Notes under the pieces: model-generated
The model's database searches: none
Told to the model about the DNA's origin: nothing
The model's input: the letters and a program-made list of their open reading frames with translations, nothing else
Assembly (NCBI GenBank): GCA_041672395.1
Contig: JBAYZS010000071.1
Span: 1 to 9,860, forward strand
From: UBA5287 sp041672395
GTDB taxonomy: Bacteria; Bacteroidota; Bacteroidia; Bacteroidales; Dysgonomonadaceae
Direction: 5' to 3'
Length of the DNA: 9,860 nt
Shown: piece after piece, positions 6,340 to 9,860 of the stretch
Numbering within the stretch: position 1 is the first letter of the stretch
Layout: the number at the start of each line of letters is the position of its first letter
Program-made: the position numbers and the translations under genes

Positions 6340-9300
6340 GAAAAAGAACAATCCCATTTATTTGTATTTTGCTTTTACTGACATTTTCTAAATTATCAGC
6401 TCAGAATACAACAAAACCTTATTGGCAGGACATTCAAGTGACAGATGTCAACAAAGAATATCCGCGTACTTCATTTATGACGTTTGATAATCAAGAAGAT
6501 GCACTCAATGCAAAGTTTGAGGACAGTGAATATTATCAATCTCTAAACGGAACCTGGAAATTTTACTATGTTGAAGGGTACAAATTGTTGCCCGAAAACA
6601 TTACCGATCCCAACGTATCAACAAGTGATTGGGCTGATATAAAGGTACCGGGAAACTGGGAAGTGCAGGGTTTTGGAACGGCAATTTATTCTAATCATGG
6701 CTATGAATTTAAACCTCGTAATCCGCAACCTCCACTGCTACCGGAAATGAATCCTGTAGGCGTTTACAGAAGAAATATTGACATTACTTCGGACTGGATG
6801 AAACGTGATATTTATCTGCATTTAGCGGGTGCAAAATCAGGTGTTTATGTTTATGTTAACGGTAAGGAAGTGGGGTATAGCGAGGACTCAAAAAACCCTG
6901 CTGAGTTTAGACTTAACGATTATGTGAAACCTGGAAAAAACACGCTGGTGCTTAAAATTTTTCGCTGGTCTACAGGGTCTTATCTTGAATGTCAGGACTT
7001 TTGGCGTATAAGCGGAATCGAACGTGATGTTTATCTTTGGAGTCAACCCAAAACGCAGGTACGCGATTTTGTGGTTGTTTCAACGCTAAATGATGACTAT
7101 TCAGACGGCATTTTTTCTTTGAAAACAATGATTCGCAATAATAGCGAAAAGGTATCAAATACGGAAATCAAATATGAATTACTGGATGCTAACAACAAGA
7201 TTGTAGCATCTGAGAAACAGAATATTTCGCTGAACTCAGGAGAGGAAAAGAACATCGATTTTGCACAAAAAACAATCGATAATCCGCTGAAATGGACTGC
7301 TGAAACACCTAATCTTTATAAAATTCTGATTACCAACACTCAAAATGGTAAAGTTCAAGAGATTGTCCCCTACTCTGTCGGTTTTAGAAAGTTTGAAATA
7401 AAATCGGTCGAAAGTAAAAATGGTCGTATCGATAACTTGTTTCTTGTGAATGGTCAACCTATTAAACTAAAGGGAGTTAATATTCATGAGGTTAACCAGG
7501 AAACTGGACATTATGTTACTGAGAATATCATGATACGCGACTTCGAACTGATGAAACAACATAATGTGAACACAATTCGTTTGAGTCATTATCCGCAAAG
7601 CAGACGCTTTTACGAACTATGCAACGAATATGGCTTTTATGTTTATGACGAAGCAAATATCGAAAGTCATGGAATGTATTACGACCTTCAAAAAGGAGGA
7701 TCACTTGGAAATAATCCTGAATGGCTTAAACCACACATACACAGGATTATAAATATGTACGAAAGAAACAAAAACTTGCCTTCTGTAACATTCTGGTCTC
7801 TGGGAAATGAGGCCGGTAATGGATATAATTTCTATAAAGCTTATCTGTGGCTAAAAGAAAAGGAAGCAAATCTAATGAATCGACCTGTCAACTACGAACG
7901 TGCTTTATGGGAATGGAACACAGATCTTTACGTACCGCAATATCCAAGTGCTGCCTGGCTGGAAGAGATTGGCAAAAATGGAAGTGACCGACCGGTTGTT
8001 CCTTCTGAATATTCTCACGCAATGGGTAACTCAAGTGGAAACATTGATTTGCAATGGGAAGCTATTTATAAATATCCAAATCTTCAGGGTGGATACATCT
8101 GGGAATGGGTTGAACATGCTCTGGTTGAATATGATGAGAATGGCAGAAAATACTGGACTTACGGTGGAGATTACGGCACAAATATGGTTAGTGATGGTAA
8201 TTTTGTCTGCGATGGAGTGATCGATCCGGACAGAAACCCCCACCCTGCAATGAACGAAGTTAAATATGCTCATCAGGATTTTGCATTCCGACCGGCAAAT
8301 ATTGATGATGGAGTTTTTGAGGTTGAGAATAGGTTTTACTTCAAAAATACGGATGATTACAAGATTAGCTATAACATTACAGAAGAAGGGGTTATAATAG
8401 ATAGTGGCGTATTAAATATCAACTTGAATCCGCAGGAATCAAAAGAGGTTACTATCAATTATCCAAAGATAAATCCAAAAACGGGTGCTGAGTATTTCAT
8501 AAATTTTGATGTTGCTCTAAAAAAAGCGACCGCTCTCCTACCCACTGGCTATATTGTTGCAATTGAGCAATTCAAACTGCCCGTTGAGACAACGAATAAG
8601 CAATATCAATCTTCAAAATCACATAAATTTGATATTAAAGATAATGACAATGAGATAATAGTAAAATCACGAGATGTAAACTTTGTTTTTGATAAGATAA
8701 AGGGACTTGTAAGCTCCTATAAAGTGAAAGGAACTGAGTATTTTATCAATGGATTTGGTATTCAGCCTAATTTCTGGCGTGGTCCTACAGATAATGATTA
8801 CGGAAACGGTAGTCCTTATCGTTTGCAGGTTTGGAAACAATCAAGCAAAAACTTTAATGTAACACAAACTGACACTTATTTGGATGGCAATTCTGCTGTT
8901 GTTGAAGCAACTTATTTACTTGCAGCGGGTAATCTTTTTACAATTCAGTACAAGATACATGGTGATGGGGTTTTGAAAGTGAATGTTGAGTTTTATTCAA
9001 CAGATATGCAAGAACAAAAAACTGATATGTCAGAATCTTCTAAACTTGCAACTTATTCACCTGAAGCAATTGCTGCCAGGAAATCCTCATCACAATTGGA
9101 TGTGCCCCGTATAGGAGTTCGTTTCAGACTTCCAAAGAACATGAATTCTGTAGAATATTTTGGTCGCGGACCGGGCGAAAATTATAGTGACCGCGCTTCC
9201 GGATCAAAGGTTGGTCGTTATAAAACCACTGCAGAAGATATGTACACACTCTATGCACGTCCTCAGGAAAATGGTCATCGTACTGATACTCGATGGCTTG

Positions 9301-9725
9301 CACTCACTACAGACTATAAGCGTGGTTTACTCATTGTTGCAGACTCTACTGTTGGTTTTAATGCTCTTCGAAATACTATAGAAGACTTTGATTCTGAGGA
9401 AAATAAAGACAAGCCATATCAGTGGAACAATTTCTATCCTGAAGAGGCTAACGATAAATCGAATGAATTAAGAAGAAAAGGTTGGGACAGTCCCGAAAAC
9501 AGGATGCCGCGACAAACACATATCAATGATATTTCTCCACGTGATTTTGTGGAGGTTTGCGTCGATATGAAACAACAAGGGGTTGCAGGTTATAATAGCT
9601 GGGGTGCTAGACCATTGCCTGGATATAGTATTCCTGCAAATAAAGATTATAACTGGGGGTTTACCCTTATTCCATTAGATAATTCAAAAGATTTAGAAAA
9701 TAAATCCACATTAAAATACTATTAA
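6336..9725 (+). CDS. exported GH2 beta-galactosidase
   Basis: This glycoside hydrolase family 2 enzyme of 1129 residues is predicted to release terminal beta-galactose from lactose-like or glycan substrates, probably in the periplasm. A signal peptide (MRKR, hydrophobic core 7-16, cleavage near LSA/QN at 22-23, no lipobox Cys) supports this start. LacZ-like domains follow: jelly-roll sugar-binding (about 30-235, with Asp221 in LECQDFWR matching LacZ Asp201), Ig-like (about 240-350), TIM barrel (about 355-650), a second Ig-like domain (about 660-750) and the C-terminal beta-sandwich (about 770-1117, FWRGPTDNDYG). Catalytic residues are Glu492 (SLGNEAGNG, acid/base) and Glu558 (SEYSHAMGNS, nucleophile); IRLSHYP with His418, and Glu443/His445 in NIESHG, the LacZ magnesium-site pair, are intact. 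The LacZ Asn604 position is Asp626. Specificity for beta-galactosides rather than related GH2 substrates is inferred. The gene appears to be its own transcription unit. Confidence 0.93.
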   Translation: MRKRTIPFICILLLLTFSKLSAQNTTKPYWQDIQVTDVNKEYPRTSFMTFDNQEDALNAKFEDSEYYQSLNGTWKFYYVEGYKLLPENITDPNVSTSDWADIKVPGNWEVQGFGTAIYSNHGYEFKPRNPQPPLLPEMNPVGVYRRNIDITSDWMKRDIYLHLAGAKSGVYVYVNGKEVGYSEDSKNPAEFRLNDYVKPGKNTLVLKIFRWSTGSYLECQDFWRISGIERDVYLWSQPKTQVRDFVVVSTLNDDYSDGIFSLKTMIRNNSEKVSNTEIKYELLDANNKIVASEKQNISLNSGEEKNIDFAQKTIDNPLKWTAETPNLYKILITNTQNGKVQEIVPYSVGFRKFEIKSVESKNGRIDNLFLVNGQPIKLKGVNIHEVNQETGHYVTENIMIRDFELMKQHNVNTIRLSHYPQSRRFYELCNEYGFYVYDEANIESHGMYYDLQKGGSLGNNPEWLKPHIHRIINMYERNKNLPSVTFWSLGNEAGNGYNFYKAYLWLKEKEANLMNRPVNYERALWEWNTDLYVPQYPSAAWLEEIGKNGSDRPVVPSEYSHAMGNSSGNIDLQWEAIYKYPNLQGGYIWEWVEHALVEYDENGRKYWTYGGDYGTNMVSDGNFVCDGVIDPDRNPHPAMNEVKYAHQDFAFRPANIDDGVFEVENRFYFKNTDDYKISYNITEEGVIIDSGVLNINLNPQESKEVTINYPKINPKTGAEYFINFDVALKKATALLPTGYIVAIEQFKLPVETTNKQYQSSKSHKFDIKDNDNEIIVKSRDVNFVFDKIKGLVSSYKVKGTEYFINGFGIQPNFWRGPTDNDYGNGSPYRLQVWKQSSKNFNVTQTDTYLDGNSAVVEATYLLAAGNLFTIQYKIHGDGVLKVNVEFYSTDMQEQKTDMSESSKLATYSPEAIAARKSSSQLDVPRIGVRFRLPKNMNSVEYFGRGPGENYSDRASGSKVGRYKTTAEDMYTLYARPQENGHRTDTRWLALTTDYKRGLLIVADSTVGFNALRNTIEDFDSEENKDKPYQWNNFYPEEANDKSNELRRKGWDSPENRMPRQTHINDISPRDFVEVCVDMKQQGVAGYNSWGARPLPGYSIPANKDYNWGFTLIPLDNSKDLENKSTLKYY

Positions 9726-9784
9726 TTATTATCATGACTAGTCCTAAATAACCGTTACAGGTTTTTACAAAACTAGTTGTTTTT

Positions 9785-9830
9785 ATCCACAAGTTTGAAG
9801 GTTAACCTTCAAACTTGTGGATTTCTTTTT
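9785..9830 (+). terminator. intrinsic terminator with perfect 38-bp palindrome
   Basis: Positions 9785-9822 are a perfect palindrome with two 19-nt arms centred between 9803 and 9804. As RNA it would fold into a 17-bp stem with a UUAA loop, followed at once by TTTCTTTTT, 59 nt after the beta-galactosidase stop. The T-run lies on the downstream side only, so it ends + strand transcription. The upstream arm is preceded by GTTTTTAT, which gives no U-run on the opposite strand, so bidirectional use is not supported. Confidence 0.9.
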
Positions 9831-9860
9831 ATAGGTGCGTATTTTAATATGGCTCTGTTC

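Noticed and set aside
9538..9543. Second CACGTG core, inside the beta-galactosidase gene
   Set aside because: The outer parS bases GTT and AAC are missing, so it does not fit a ParB site.
9737..9777. Two ACTAGT hexamers flanking a short spacer after the GH2 gene
   Set aside because: Six-base self-complementary words recur by chance, and the strong palindrome just downstream explains termination better; there is no mobile-element context.
9849..9860. ATG GCT CTG TTC at the right edge as a new gene start
   Set aside because: Only four codons are visible, so neither a coding start nor a mobile-element end can be supported.

Overview
The window is AT-rich DNA from a bacterium of the phylum Bacteroidota, most likely order Bacteroidales. 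Three things point there: the gene order mnmG-apt-uvrC-dtd-MazG-like-deoC, which I recall from Bacteroides and Parabacteroides relatives; A/T-rich leaders without clear Shine-Dalgarno sites; and a TAnnTTTG-type -7 promoter element upstream of the last gene. No genus can be named from sequence alone. All recognisable genes lie on the + strand.

Positions 1-5712 hold a tightly packed housekeeping run: the 3' part of mnmG (tRNA wobble-uridine modification), apt (adenine salvage), uvrC (nucleotide excision repair), dtd (D-aminoacyl-tRNA deacylase), a small MazG-type nucleotide pyrophosphohydrolase, deoC (deoxyribose-phosphate aldolase) and a Maa/LacA-type hexapeptide acetyltransferase. From apt to the acetyltransferase the gaps are only 1-15 bp, so a single transcript is likely. 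Its themes are nucleotide salvage and clean-up, DNA repair and translation quality control. The 54-bp gap between mnmG and apt carries a 16-bp site that fits the bacterial parS consensus (ParB binding), which would place the locus in an origin-proximal domain.

Positions 5713-6335 are a 623-bp gap. It contains a degenerate 11-bp tandem repeat, a 37-bp imperfect direct repeat with 44-bp period, and a strikingly G-poor, C-rich stretch (2 G against 43 C in 5941-6070) that may act as a Rho-dependent end to the operon. The gap ends with a candidate -7 promoter element, a short AT palindrome, and a possible 23-codon leader ORF whose stop overlaps the start of the next gene as ATGA.

Positions 6336-9725 encode a large exported GH2 beta-galactosidase with a signal peptide, complete catalytic residues and LacZ-like five-domain architecture. 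It is followed by a strong intrinsic terminator built on a perfect 38-bp palindrome. No SusC/SusD pair or regulator is visible next to it.

No clearly new multi-gene system is present. The parts most worth a second look are the parS-like site, the leader ORF with ATGA overlap, and the repeat-rich G-poor intergenic region.
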